This document shows, one piece after another, positions 16,149 through 23,669 of a DNA stretch of 32,040 nucleotides; the stretch's first letter is position 1; every line of letters begins with the position of its first letter. The DNA is from Bacillota bacterium (GTDB lineage: Bacteria > Bacillota > Clostridia > Peptostreptococcales > Anaerovoracaceae). The notes below the pieces were generated by a model. That model saw nothing but the letters and a program-made list of their open reading frames with translations, had not been told where the DNA came from and searched no databases. A program made the position numbers and the translations under genes. Where the stretch lies: positions 1-32,040 of the forward strand of contig JAUNQD010000025.1 of assembly GCA_030536355.1 (NCBI GenBank), written 5' to 3'.

Positions 16149-17909
16149 CTATTTTTCGAGAGCTTCTTTAATTTTTTCCAATATTTCTTCAGGTGTATCT
16201 TCCACCTGTGCCCCAGCAGTGTTGAGATGCCCTCCGCCGCCGAATTTTTCCATTACGACCTGAACATTGATATCTCCCAGCGATCTGGCACTGATAACAG
16301 TTCTGCCCTGCTCATTTCGCCCTGCAACGAAGCTGGCCTTGATTCCCTTGATGGTCAGCAATTCGTCAGCAACCTGAGAGTTGATGATCTGTGAATTGAT
16401 ATTTTCTCCCGGGCATACGGACATCGCCACGCCGCCTTCATAGAACTTAGCATTGGCAAGACACAGCGCCTTTACACGAAGACTCTCGGAATCTGCCTGG
16501 AAATATCTTCTCACGTTGATAAGATCTGCACCGGCTCGTCTAAGCCAAGATGCAGCTTCGAACGTACGAACGCCGGCTTTGACTGCGAATCTGTTTGTAT
16601 CTACCATTATTCCCGCCAGCAAAGCGTCTGCTTCCAGCTTGGTCAGGATCTTTTTCTTGCTTTTTTCGTTGGCGTACTGCACAACTTCCGTTACCAGCTC
16701 CGATGCTGATGATGCATAAGATTCCATATAAGACAGGATCTGATGCGGAAGTACATCCTCCGCTCTTCTATGATGGTCTATCACAACGGTTCTCTTGACC
16801 TTTTCCACCAGTTCGATAGATTCAACTAGAACCGGTCTATGTGTGTCTACGACCACGACCAGAGAATTCTCATCGGCAAGAGATAATGCCTTTTCTGTAG
16901 AGATAAAAGCATATTCTTCTGTTTTTCTGGCATCTTCTATCATGTCGGCCATGGAGTCATTATATGTGTTGAGGACAACGAAGACTTCCTTGCCCACGAT
17001 CTTAGCCATTCTATGGATCCCGAGAGCTGCCCCGAAACTATCCAGGTCAGGGTTCTTATGTCCCATGATAAATATCTTGGATGACTGGTTCATGAGAAGC
17101 CTTAACGCATGAGCGATTATTCTGGATTTGCCCTTGAATCCTTTCTCTACGCTCTGAGATTTGCCGCCATAGTATTCAAAATTAGTAACATTCTTAACTA
17201 CAGCCTGGTCTCCGCCTCTTCCCAATGCCAGGTCCAATGCTCCCTGTGCATAATCTTCACTTTCTCTTATGGTCTTGCCGCCGATACCGATTCCGATACT
17301 GAGAGTTGCCGGAAAATCGGTTTCTGTTTCGATCTGACGGATCTCATCCAGGATATCAAACTTATTAGCAACTATATTCTTATAGTTTTTATGTGTAAGC
17401 ACTACTTCATAGAGATGGTCTCTGTATCTTGCTACAGCTGCACCCATATTCTCTACCCAGGCTCTTATATGCTTATCTATTTCCGCTGATACTGCCAGTT
17501 CTCTACCTTCGCCTGCACTGTTCATGAGCTCGTCGAAGTTGTCTACGTTGATCAGTGCTATGCATGTCTGGTTGTCATTATACATTTCCTTGAGGTTTTC
17601 GAAGGATGTAATATCAACGAAATACAGCATGATAGCAGCAGTTTCACCTTCACCGATAAATCCGGTCAGTATTTTGAAGGCTTTATCATTTCTCTTGAGG
17701 ACGAGGAACGAGCCTTCCTCTGCCGCCCTGATGATTTCCTGTATCTTGATACCGGTAAGCGCGAAAATATCGTTTCCTGTGATACCATCGTACTTGAACA
17801 CCTCTGCTATCTTACTGTTGGCTTTCGTGATTTTCCCCAGCTGATTGACTATACAAGTTGGAACTATGGAGTAATGCGCCAGTAATTTTTCTATTCTTCC
17901 TGCGTACAT
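16149..17909 (-). CDS. gdpP: GdpP-like DHH/DHHA1 c-di-AMP phosphodiesterase without membrane anchor
   Basis: A 586-aa homologue of GdpP/YybT, which hydrolyses cyclic di-AMP. Order of parts: PAS-like region (~10-100), degenerate GGDEF (~110-240, with a RYRDHLYEV segment in place of the GGDEF motif), DHH domain with H284, D288, D290 (GHKNPDLDS), D355-T-H357, D378-H-H380 and D437, then DHHA1 with GGGGHLNTAGA near 557-567. Catalytic residues are intact. Normal GdpP is about 650-660 aa with two N-terminal membrane helices; here the chain begins directly at the PAS region and has no hydrophobic anchor. AGGAGA precedes the ATG at 17909, so the short form looks genuine. The polytopic DUF2232 protein is encoded 15 nt upstream. 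Confidence 0.88.
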   Translation of the reverse strand: MYAGRIEKLLAHYSIVPTCIVNQLGKITKANSKIAEVFKYDGITGNDIFALTGIKIQEIIRAAEEGSFLVLKRNDKAFKILTGFIGEGETAAIMLYFVDITSFENLKEMYNDNQTCIALINVDNFDELMNSAGEGRELAVSAEIDKHIRAWVENMGAAVARYRDHLYEVVLTHKNYKNIVANKFDILDEIRQIETETDFPATLSIGIGIGGKTIRESEDYAQGALDLALGRGGDQAVVKNVTNFEYYGGKSQSVEKGFKGKSRIIAHALRLLMNQSSKIFIMGHKNPDLDSFGAALGIHRMAKIVGKEVFVVLNTYNDSMADMIEDARKTEEYAFISTEKALSLADENSLVVVVDTHRPVLVESIELVEKVKRTVVIDHHRRAEDVLPHQILSYMESYASSASELVTEVVQYANEKSKKKILTKLEADALLAGIMVDTNRFAVKAGVRTFEAASWLRRAGADLINVRRYFQADSESLRVKALCLANAKFYEGGVAMSVCPGENINSQIINSQVADELLTIKGIKASFVAGRNEQGRTVISARSLGDINVQVVMEKFGGGGHLNTAGAQVEDTPEEILEKIKEALEK

Positions 17910-17924
17910 ATCTATCTCCTGAAT

Positions 17925-18680
17925 CTATCTTCTTGAAGGCCTGCTGCCCATTCTCAATCTTAATCCGAAAAACATGTCTGCCATTCCCAGCAGCACTATA
18001 AATGTTTTCCCGATCGATGTTATCACCATAAACCCGCTTACAACCACTGCGATTGCCTGTGGGATCTTCTTGAAATGGAAAAACATCAAAACAACGGCTA
18101 TTCCCTGTAAAACGAACACTATATCAAAGAGTGCACTGAAGTTGGCAAACAACATTTCTCCCATTTCGCTCTCGGATTCCAACATGATCCATCCAATGAT
18201 ATACATGATCATAACTGCCATGGCCGTTCCGTGAGGGAAGGTGAATTCTCTGAACTTCGGCATTTTCTTGACTTCGGTTTTCTTGCCGATGATATTGCTC
18301 AATATAATATATGCTATATACGATACTATCGCACCCATAAGAAGTACTGCGACAGGCAGAACGAGGAAGCCCTTATCGTACATCGTCAAAAGCATTTGTG
18401 AGATTTCTGCTTCACTCATTTCTTTCATTCCGAGGGCGTCTATTATCATCGGATTGGTTGCAGCGTCAGCAGATATCAGCTTGGCTACTTCATGCAGTTG
18501 AGCATACAATCCTTGTCCCGAAAATGAAGCTACCATCAGAACCAATGCCGTCATGACACCTATTCCCATGATAGAAAGCAATATCACTCTATATGGTGGT
18601 AAAATGTTCATTTTGATATGCTTCGGCATAGCAATGAACGGTATTATCAATGTCAAAATAAATATAAGCGAAAGGTACAT
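17925..18680 (-). CDS. DUF2232 / YybS-like membrane protein
   Basis: A 251-aa integral membrane protein with about six hydrophobic helices (near residues 1-18, 29-52, 103-130, 147-168, 172-200 and 208-240). Position directly before the gdpP homologue is the classic YybS-YybT arrangement of Firmicutes. The family is usually nearer 300 aa with more helices, so this copy may lack part of the N-terminal half; an in-frame stop just upstream rules out a longer reading frame. AGGAGA precedes the ATG. Function unknown; the ECF-transporter-like fold is inferred from family knowledge. Confidence 0.75.
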   Translation of the reverse strand: MYLSLIFILTLIIPFIAMPKHIKMNILPPYRVILLSIMGIGVMTALVLMVASFSGQGLYAQLHEVAKLISADAATNPMIIDALGMKEMSEAEISQMLLTMYDKGFLVLPVAVLLMGAIVSYIAYIILSNIIGKKTEVKKMPKFREFTFPHGTAMAVMIMYIIGWIMLESESEMGEMLFANFSALFDIVFVLQGIAVVLMFFHFKKIPQAIAVVVSGFMVITSIGKTFIVLLGMADMFFGLRLRMGSRPSRR

Positions 18681-18715
18681 TATGTCTCTCCTAAAAGTGT
18701 TTATACGTAACGATT

Positions 18716-18744
18716 ATTATAACACAAAAGCGCCCGCTTGTCTG
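18716..18744 (-). promoter_or_regulatory. Promoter of the yybS-gdpP-rplI-dnaB operon
   Basis: On the minus strand CAGACA (18739-18744, 4 of 6 to TTGACA), 17 bp and a perfect TATAAT (18716-18721). The spacer contains the small inverted repeat AAGCG/CGCTT, and a CCCCC/GGGGG hairpin lies just upstream of the -35. Confidence 0.6.
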
Positions 18745-18800
18745 CCCCCTAGATGTTGGGGGTTACCATGCAAAACCCACTAATTTAAACGTTTTGAAAT

Positions 18801-18831
18801 AAAAAATCCCCAAGCTTTCGCTCGAGGATTT
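18801..18831 (-). terminator. Terminator of the rpsF-ssb-rpsR operon
   Basis: On the minus strand AAATCCTCGAGC pairs with GCTTGGGGATTT around a 4-nt GAAA loop, with wobble pairs, followed by a T-run (A residues at 18801-18806). It lies 28 nt after the rpsR stop. Confidence 0.85.
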
Positions 18832-18858
18832 GGTTGTTTTTGTTATTCGCTTTTCGAA

Positions 18859-19098
18859 TTAGTCAGCTGTGTAAGGCAGCAGAGCAACGATTCTAGCTCT
18901 CTTGATAGCCTTAGTAACTTCTCTCTGGTGGATAGCGCAAGTTCCTGTGATTCTCTTAGGCAGGATCTTACCTCTTTCAGTTACGTACTTTCTCAGCTTT
19001 TCTACATCTTTGTAATCGATAGTTTCTGTTTTATCAGCGCAGAACTGGCAAACCTTTTTTCTTCTCATGCCGCCGCCGCGTCTCTTATTGTTTTCCAT
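18859..19098 (-). CDS. rpsR: 30S ribosomal protein S18 (zinc-type)
   Basis: A 79-aa bS18 protein of the small subunit platform, partner of S6. The core shows [19 protein letters not shown] and the [20 protein letters not shown] signature, ending in ALLPYT. Residues C17, C20, C54 and H57 form a possible Zn site, so this is the cysteine-containing (C+) form. Third gene of the rpsF-ssb-rpsR operon, 21 nt after ssb. Confidence 0.96.
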   Translation of the reverse strand: MENNKRRGGGMRRKKVCQFCADKTETIDYKDVEKLRKYVTERGKILPKRITGTCAIHQREVTKAIKRARIVALLPYTAD

Positions 19099-19119
19099 GA
19101 TAAAATGTTCTCCTTTCTT

Positions 19120-19551
19120 TTAGAATGGTATGTCGTCATCCTGGATAGCCTGAAATCCTTCAGGGATACCCATGTCTCCGCCTGCAGGTGCCTGCGGTCT
19201 GCTCTGGAACTGGCCTGAACCACCCTGAGCTCTATCTCCCCACTCTAAAAATTCTACTCTGTCTGCTACTACATCGGTAGTGTAAACAGTTTGTCCGTCT
19301 TTATTGGTATAGCTTCCTGTCTGTATTCTTCCCTGGATTCCAACAAGTCTTCCCTTTGCCAGGAATCTTTCGCAGTTTTCAGCCTGTCTGCCGAATACTG
19401 TTATTCTTGGGAAGTCAGTCTTCTTTTCCTGACCTGATCTTGCAGGTCTGTCGATAGCGATAGTAAAAGTTGCTACTGCTGTCTGGCTTTCGGAAATATA
19501 CCTAACTTCAGGGTCTCTGGTAAGTCTTCCAATCAGTACTACGTTATTCAT
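19120..19551 (-). CDS. ssb: Single-stranded DNA-binding protein
   Basis: A 143-aa SSB. The N-terminal OB fold begins MNNVVLIGRLTRDPEVRY and includes FPRITVFGRQAENCERFLAKG. A short Gly/Gln/Pro linker follows at ~107-130, and the acidic tip DDDIPF, which recruits partner proteins, closes the chain. It coats ssDNA during replication and repair. Encoded between rpsF (15 nt) and rpsR, the standard bacterial arrangement. Confidence 0.97.
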   Translation of the reverse strand: MNNVVLIGRLTRDPEVRYISESQTAVATFTIAIDRPARSGQEKKTDFPRITVFGRQAENCERFLAKGRLVGIQGRIQTGSYTNKDGQTVYTTDVVADRVEFLEWGDRAQGGSGQFQSRPQAPAGGDMGIPEGFQAIQDDDIPF

Positions 19552-19566
19552 ACTGCACCCCTTTTC

Positions 19567-19854
19567 TTATTTTTCGTCTTTGTTGACGATGAGATGTCTC
19601 ATTACGCTGTCAGCGATCTTCAGTCTTCTGTCAAGTTCCTTTGGCAGAGTTGGCTGAGCCTTGAATTCAACAACAACGTAGTATCCTTCGTTCTTCTTCT
19701 GGATCGGATACGCGAGCTTTCTCATTCCCCAAACGTCTACATTGCCGACTTCGCCTTCTGTAGCGATGATTTCTTTAACCATTTCTACTGCAGCTTCTTT
19801 CTTGTCGTCTTCTAATGCAGGATCAAGGATGAACATTAATTCATAATTTGTCAT
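19567..19854 (-). CDS. rpsF: 30S ribosomal protein S6
   Basis: A 95-aa bS6 protein beginning MTNYELMFILDPALEDD, with the YPIQKKNEGYYVVVEF block and RHLIV near the end. It binds 16S rRNA with S18. The ATG at 19854 follows GGGAGGTG by 6 nt; a longer in-frame reading up to 19914 would run through the leader hairpin and has no support. First gene of the operon. Confidence 0.96.
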   Translation of the reverse strand: MTNYELMFILDPALEDDKKEAAVEMVKEIIATEGEVGNVDVWGMRKLAYPIQKKNEGYYVVVEFKAQPTLPKELDRRLKIADSVMRHLIVNKDEK

Positions 19855-19880
19855 TTTTTCACCTCCCTGTGGACTAAATG

Positions 19881-19924
19881 GCGATGGGCCCATCCCATCG
19901 CAAGGACCACGCAAAAAACGCGTG
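19881..19924 (-). promoter_or_regulatory. Structured 5' leader of rpsF
   Basis: Two hairpins lie between promoter and ribosome binding site. GCGATGGG/CCCATCGC (19881-19888 with 19894-19901) is perfect, with a 5-nt loop. CACGC/GCGTG (19908-19912 with 19920-19924) surrounds a T-rich loop. Leaders of rpsF operons are known to bind the S6:S18 complex in several bacteria; I could not match the reported conserved bases, so autoregulation is only a suggestion. Confidence 0.45.
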
Positions 19925-19931
19925 CTTATAT

Positions 19932-19959
19932 ATTATACATGAATTCCAAGTGAATTCAA
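19932..19959 (-). promoter_or_regulatory. Promoter of rpsF-ssb-rpsR
   Basis: On the minus strand TTGAAT (19954-19959), 16 bp and TATAAT (19932-19937). The -35 is part of an inverted repeat TGAATTC/GAATTCA across the spacer. The promoter starts just after the stop of the upstream exported-protein gene. Confidence 0.7.
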
Positions 19960-19967
19960 GTATTTTT

Positions 19968-20558
19968 TTATTTTATTACGGGCATACCGAGATTACCTAA
20001 AATCTGCATCATCAATTCATCTGTCATCAAGATATTCCAACCATAATAGCCATTATCTACCATTGGAACGAAAACTGTAGTTTCTATCGTCTTATCACTT
20101 TCTGCAGCTTTCTCTATCTCTGATACGTATATTTCCAGGCACTTCTTTTCAAGAGCCTTTTTGTCCCCAATGGAATCTTCATACAGATTATCCATCACAT
20201 AGTCGTATGATGCTTTATTGTATGCCGGCATAACTCCGCTGAAGTCATTACACTTTACCAGTACTTTCGCCACTGCCACATCATCTTTTTCTTTTACTTG
20301 CTTGATTTCATAAGAAAAGTTCTTGAACAGTGCATCATACATACGATCCAGCACCTCTTTATCTCCTTTGGCATTGCAAAGGAAATTGACATAAGTGTTG
20401 TCCATATATTTCTCCATGATCTGCTGATCGCATTCTTCAACACCCGCCAAAAAGCTGTCTGTTGCCTTTTCCGGACTAGTGGTTGCGATACCGATCGCAC
20501 TAGTCTGCATGGTAAGAGTTATTAACGCTGTTAGTATGATACTTACTATGGATTGCAT
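19968..20558 (-). CDS. Exported protein of unknown function
   Basis: A 196-aa protein with an N-terminal hydrophobic signal (SIVSIILTALITLTM, residues ~3-17), no lipobox cysteine near it and a polar mature region. The region after it (TSPEKATDSFLAGVEECDQQ) resembles the start of small secreted alpha+beta domains found in Firmicutes, but I do not recognise the family. The ATG at 20558 is preferred over an in-frame TTG at 20579; GGTGAT lies about 9-10 nt before it. Transcribed divergently from the glucosaminidase-like gene, with overlapping promoters. Confidence 0.6.
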   Translation of the reverse strand: MQSIVSIILTALITLTMQTSAIGIATTSPEKATDSFLAGVEECDQQIMEKYMDNTYVNFLCNAKGDKEVLDRMYDALFKNFSYEIKQVKEKDDVAVAKVLVKCNDFSGVMPAYNKASYDYVMDNLYEDSIGDKKALEKKCLEIYVSEIEKAAESDKTIETTVFVPMVDNGYYGWNILMTDELMMQILGNLGMPVIK

Positions 20559-20589
20559 ATACCGTATATCACCTTTCAAATTTCAACGG

Positions 20590-20618
20590 TTGTAATTTCT
20601 TCACACATTACTTATAAT
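20590..20618 (+). promoter_or_regulatory. Promoter of the glucosaminidase-like gene
   Basis: TTGTAA (20590-20595), a 17-bp spacer and a perfect TATAAT (20613-20618). It overlaps a promoter of the opposite strand. Confidence 0.65.
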
Positions 20619-20642
20619 ATATAAAAAATCATCCATTTTCAA
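20614..20642 (-). promoter_or_regulatory. Promoter of the exported-protein gene
   Basis: On the minus strand TTGAAA (20637-20642), 17 bp and TATTAT (20614-20619). Its -10 falls on the same bases as the plus-strand -10, offset by one. Confidence 0.55.
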
Positions 20643-20658
20643 GTATAAGAGGTAAAAT

Positions 20659-21399
20659 ATGGAGAACACTGAAAATGCAAAGGTCCCATCAGCTCTTCTT
20701 AAGCTCTACAGCCGCTTACCAAAACGTACTTGGATAGCCATCGGTATCATCCTTGGTATATGTGTTATCCTCTTCGTTGCAGGCATATTGGGAGGAGTCG
20801 GTAAAATAAAATCCGGTGAAGCCGCTGCAGATAAGGCGTTGGCAAAAGAGAAGTCTGCTGAAGTTGTAGACATGGATCTGGCAACAGCTTTAAGGGCATC
20901 GACAGTCAATGATGTGTTGGAAAACAACTACATACCGGCCTACTCACTAAGTCAGGTAATGGCCATGGATGTCAGCAAACCAAGTGGCGTTACTGTCGAA
21001 GATCTCAAGAAAGTAACATCGCAAGGTCTTGTTGGCCTTGAAGAAGCGTTCTGGCAGGCCGAGCAGGATTACGGAGTGAATTGTCTATTCGTAATGGCCA
21101 TTGCTGCCATCGAAAGCGGTAATGGAACAATGAATGGTGCAGGAAACAACATGTTTGGCTGGGGAGGCGGCTCGATCGCCTTTTCCTCAAAGGCTGAAGG
21201 CATAGATGTGGTTGCCAGAGGTTTGGCCAACAACTACTTACGACCGGGATCCGGCCTATATTCGGGCAGCACGATCTCTTCGGTCAATAAGCGTTACGCT
21301 TCCAGCAGCACCTGGGACGACAAGGTAGCTTCCAAGATGGTAAGTTATTACTCTACTATCAGCAAGACCCACAACACTGAGCTGGAAAAACTAAAATGA
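20659..21399 (+). CDS. Membrane-anchored glucosaminidase-like peptidoglycan hydrolase
   Basis: A 246-aa type II membrane protein. A helix at ~24-46 (WIAIGIILGICVILFVAGIL) follows a basic cytoplasmic tail, then a linker, and a C-terminal lysozyme-fold glucosaminidase-like domain at ~118-240. The probable catalytic glutamate is E152 in MAIAAIESGNGT, followed by NNMFGWGGGS and an AEGIDVVARGLANNYL helix, as in the mannosyl-glycoprotein endo-beta-N-acetylglucosaminidase (GH73-like) group. It would cut glycan strands outside the membrane. AAGAGGTAA precedes the ATG. Single-gene unit with its own promoter and terminator. Confidence 0.75.
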   Translation: MENTENAKVPSALLKLYSRLPKRTWIAIGIILGICVILFVAGILGGVGKIKSGEAAADKALAKEKSAEVVDMDLATALRASTVNDVLENNYIPAYSLSQVMAMDVSKPSGVTVEDLKKVTSQGLVGLEEAFWQAEQDYGVNCLFVMAIAAIESGNGTMNGAGNNMFGWGGGSIAFSSKAEGIDVVARGLANNYLRPGSGLYSGSTISSVNKRYASSSTWDDKVASKMVSYYSTISKTHNTELEKLK

Positions 21400-21412
21400 T
21401 CAAAGAAACGAA

Positions 21413-21450
21413 AAAGTGCCCTTTGCATATGCAAAAGGCACTTTCTTTTT
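21413..21450 (+). terminator. Bidirectional terminator between convergent genes
   Basis: AAAGTGCC (21413-21420) pairs with GGCACTTT (21437-21444); inside, TTTGCATATGCAAA continues the stem. A T-run follows at 21446-21450 and an A-run precedes it, so it can end both the glucosaminidase-like gene and the convergent nucleotidyltransferase gene. Its TGCCCTTTGCATATGCAA core also occurs at 1301-1318. Confidence 0.88.
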
Positions 21451-21464
21451 ATCCCCTATTATTC

Positions 21465-22391
21465 TTATTTCCAGAGCTTTTCAGGATACATTCCCTTATC
21501 CTTCATAGCTTCCAGTGAATTCTTAACGTCTTCTTTATCTTCCTTATAAGTTACTCCGCACCATTTATCAGGTGAAGTCAGCACTTTGATGCGTGCCTTT
21601 CCTTCCTTGATCAGCTTGTCCGCTGTATGCGGCAGAAGATATTCTCCCTTAAGTGGATTTTCAGCCAGCGCCTTGTCCAGGAATTCAGGCAGGCCTGCTT
21701 CCAGTTCCTTCATCATAGCTGCTGAGAACCCCCAGAAATTCATAGATACTACAGTCCCTTCCGGCAACATAGTCCAGCTTTCGCCATCGTCTTCAGTAAA
21801 CGCGATTCCATCTTCCTTCATCTCGATCTTAGTTCTTTCTGTAACACCGACCAGATATCCGTTTTCATCCAGCTCGCATACTCCTCTCGCCACGTGACCG
21901 TTTTCTGTAACTGTGTTTTCCAGCTTATATCCTGCCATGCAGAATTCGTATTTCTCACCATCGTCATTTTTGATGAGATAATCATAAAGACTTGAGAATG
22001 CTCCCGGGCCATAGTAGTCGTCAGCGTTGATAACCACGAAAGGTCCGTCGATAAGATGTCTCGCCGCAAGCACTGCATGTGAAGTCCCCCAAGGTTTTTC
22101 TCTGCCTTCAGGAATTTCATATCCTTCAGGGATATCGTCCAGCTTCTGATAAGCGTATTCAACATCCAGGTATTTTCCTGCTCTTTCATCAACCAGCTCT
22201 CTGAAGATATCTCTATGTTCCTCTCTGATGATGAAAACCACTCTGTTGAAGCCTGCCAGCATAGCATCATAAAGTGAGAAATCAAGAATTATCTCACCTG
22301 CATCTGTCATCTTATCAACCTGCTTGGAACCACCGTATCTTGAGCCCATTCCCGCAGCCATTATTATCAATGTTGGTTTTTTGTTTAACAT
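21465..22391 (-). CDS. Sugar-phosphate nucleotidyltransferase family protein
   Basis: A 308-aa GT-A fold nucleotidyltransferase of the GlmU/GalU/RfbA group. The N-terminal nucleotide-binding motif is IIMAAGMGSRYGGSKQ, followed by WGTSHAVLAA and VVINADDYYGPGA, whose Asp pair binds Mg. No hexapeptide acyltransferase repeats are present. The specific sugar is unknown. The ATG at 22391 has GAGGAA 6-7 nt upstream; an earlier in-frame ATG at 22415 has no ribosome binding site. Divergent from the shikimate-kinase-like gene. Confidence 0.82.
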   Translation of the reverse strand: MLNKKPTLIIMAAGMGSRYGGSKQVDKMTDAGEIILDFSLYDAMLAGFNRVVFIIREEHRDIFRELVDERAGKYLDVEYAYQKLDDIPEGYEIPEGREKPWGTSHAVLAARHLIDGPFVVINADDYYGPGAFSSLYDYLIKNDDGEKYEFCMAGYKLENTVTENGHVARGVCELDENGYLVGVTERTKIEMKEDGIAFTEDDGESWTMLPEGTVVSMNFWGFSAAMMKELEAGLPEFLDKALAENPLKGEYLLPHTADKLIKEGKARIKVLTSPDKWCGVTYKEDKEDVKNSLEAMKDKGMYPEKLWK

Positions 22392-22441
22392 AATACTTTC
22401 CTCATTCCATAACATTACTTTAAACCAATTCTATCATTCTG

Positions 22442-22450
22442 TGATATAAT
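22442..22450 (+). promoter_or_regulatory. Extended -10 promoter of the shikimate-kinase-like gene
   Basis: TGATATAAT is a perfect extended -10 (TG-n-TATAAT, hexamer 22445-22450). The -35 region is weak. The ATG is 33 bp downstream of the box. Confidence 0.6.
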
Positions 22451-22483
22451 GTGTCTAGCCTCTTTTAAGAAAGGACTTTTGTA

Positions 22484-23002
22484 ATGAAGAAAAATTTCAT
22501 TTTTATCACAGGCTTTTTCGGAGCCCCTCTTATGCAAAGGGCACAGCAGCTTGCTGAAGAACACGGCCTTCCCCTTTTAGTTCTTGACGAGGAAATAGAA
22601 AAAGCCGACGGTCGTTCCGCCCGTCGTATCTGCATGATGATGGGTGAGCACGAATATAGAAATAAAGAATATGAGGCCCTGCAAAGGATAACAGAGTGCA
22701 CTTTTGACGAAAAGAGCGATGACGCCTTGAAAAAGATCGCCGAAAATAAAGCCTCGACATTGGGAGCCGTTGTTTGCTGCGGAGACGGAGTTCTACACGA
22801 TGATATGTCCCGCGAAATGATCGAATCACACGAACTCATCGTTATCGGCGGCGATATGACCATTGATGATCTTTGGGAAAGTGCCAAAACAATCAAGGAT
22901 AGCACCCATGCATTCATGCACTTCGGTACCGAAGAACAGCAGCGTGCCGCGTTTGAAAAACTATATGAAAGACAGCGTGTACTTTTCACGCCTTATATTT
23001 AA
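22484..23002 (+). CDS. Degenerate shikimate-kinase-like protein
   Basis: A 172-aa protein with the layout of shikimate kinase. A beta strand and glycine loop (FIFITGFFGAPLMQRAQQLA, residues 6-24) are followed by LPLLVLDEEIEKADGRSARRI, corresponding to the LDxxIE..GRSI region; then GEHEYRNKEYEAL, corresponding to the FRxxE shikimate-binding block; then VVCCGDGVLHDD, corresponding to the TGGGxV block; and a late beta strand and helix. The P-loop lacks the GK(S/T) residues (GAPLMQ instead) and the triple glycine is CGDG, so ATP-dependent kinase activity is unlikely. AAAGGA precedes the ATG. It is upstream of a DUF2148 gene by 49 nt. It could be a non-catalytic paralogue; family placement is by motif order only. 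Confidence 0.6.
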   Translation: MKKNFIFITGFFGAPLMQRAQQLAEEHGLPLLVLDEEIEKADGRSARRICMMMGEHEYRNKEYEALQRITECTFDEKSDDALKKIAENKASTLGAVVCCGDGVLHDDMSREMIESHELIVIGGDMTIDDLWESAKTIKDSTHAFMHFGTEEQQRAAFEKLYERQRVLFTPYI

Positions 23003-23051
23003 ATATCAAGTACGACAAACTTTAAAACTATTAAACATTATGGAGGTAGAC

Positions 23052-23615
23052 ATGATCTATAAGAGAGAAGACGCATCAAGAGAGGCTGCATTGGCAGTTG
23101 GTAAGAAAATGGTCGCAGCAGCTATCACTGCTCCTAAAGGCTGTGGTCACGATAACGTTGAAGCAGTGCTCCTTGACGGAGAAGAAATGATGACACTGGC
23201 AAAATACTGCCGTGAGATCGGTGAGGAGTCAGGTGTTGATTTCTTCATTAGAGATGCACACACAATCGAACTGAGTCACTGCATCGTACTGATCGGTGCC
23301 AACAACAATCCTATCCTTCTCGACGGATGCGGACTGTGCGGTCTGGAAAACTGCGCTAACACTAAGGCGGCAGGAGCTAACTGTGCATTCAATATCGTAG
23401 ACCTGGGTATCGCTATCGGATCAGCCGTAGGCGTTGCTGCTGATAACAGGATCGACAACAGAGTTCTCTTCTCAGGTGGTGTTGCTGCATTGAAGATGGG
23501 CGGACTCTTCTCAGATAACGTGAATGTATGCTTCGCTATTCCACTGTCTACATACAGCAAGAACATCTTCTACGATAGAGAAGCTGACGACTCTCTGCTC
23601 AATAAGGGATTGTAA
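23052..23615 (+). CDS. DUF2148 ferredoxin-domain protein
   Basis: A 187-aa protein of the DUF2148 family of anaerobes. The cysteine-rich centre, DGCGLCGLENCA, is its hallmark and probably holds an Fe-S cluster. N-terminal VGKKMVAAAITAPKGCGHDNVE and C-terminal VGVAADNRIDNRVLFSGGVAALKMG are typical family blocks. TGGAGGT precedes the ATG at 23052; a longer in-frame reading from 22863 runs through the previous gene and is rejected. Cytoplasmic; reaction unknown. A strong terminator follows. Confidence 0.85.
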   Translation: MIYKREDASREAALAVGKKMVAAAITAPKGCGHDNVEAVLLDGEEMMTLAKYCREIGEESGVDFFIRDAHTIELSHCIVLIGANNNPILLDGCGLCGLENCANTKAAGANCAFNIVDLGIAIGSAVGVAADNRIDNRVLFSGGVAALKMGGLFSDNVNVCFAIPLSTYSKNIFYDREADDSLLNKGL

Positions 23616-23635
23616 TACTAATGTCAAACAATATA

Positions 23636-23669
23636 AAAGACCGATAGGAATTCCTATCGGTCTTTTTTT
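23636..23669. terminator. Bidirectional terminator, overlapping the PAP2 stop codon
   Basis: A perfect inverted repeat with arms AAAGACCGATAGG and CCTATCGGTCTTT runs 23636-23665, with a T-run to 23669 on the plus strand. It closes the DUF2148 gene. The minus-strand PAP2 gene ends inside its second arm (stop TAG at 23654-23656). Confidence 0.9.

Noticed and set aside
22863..23051. Upstream in-frame extension of the DUF2148 gene
   Set aside because: It overlaps the shikimate-kinase-like gene, and the ATG at 23052 has a strong TGGAGGT site.
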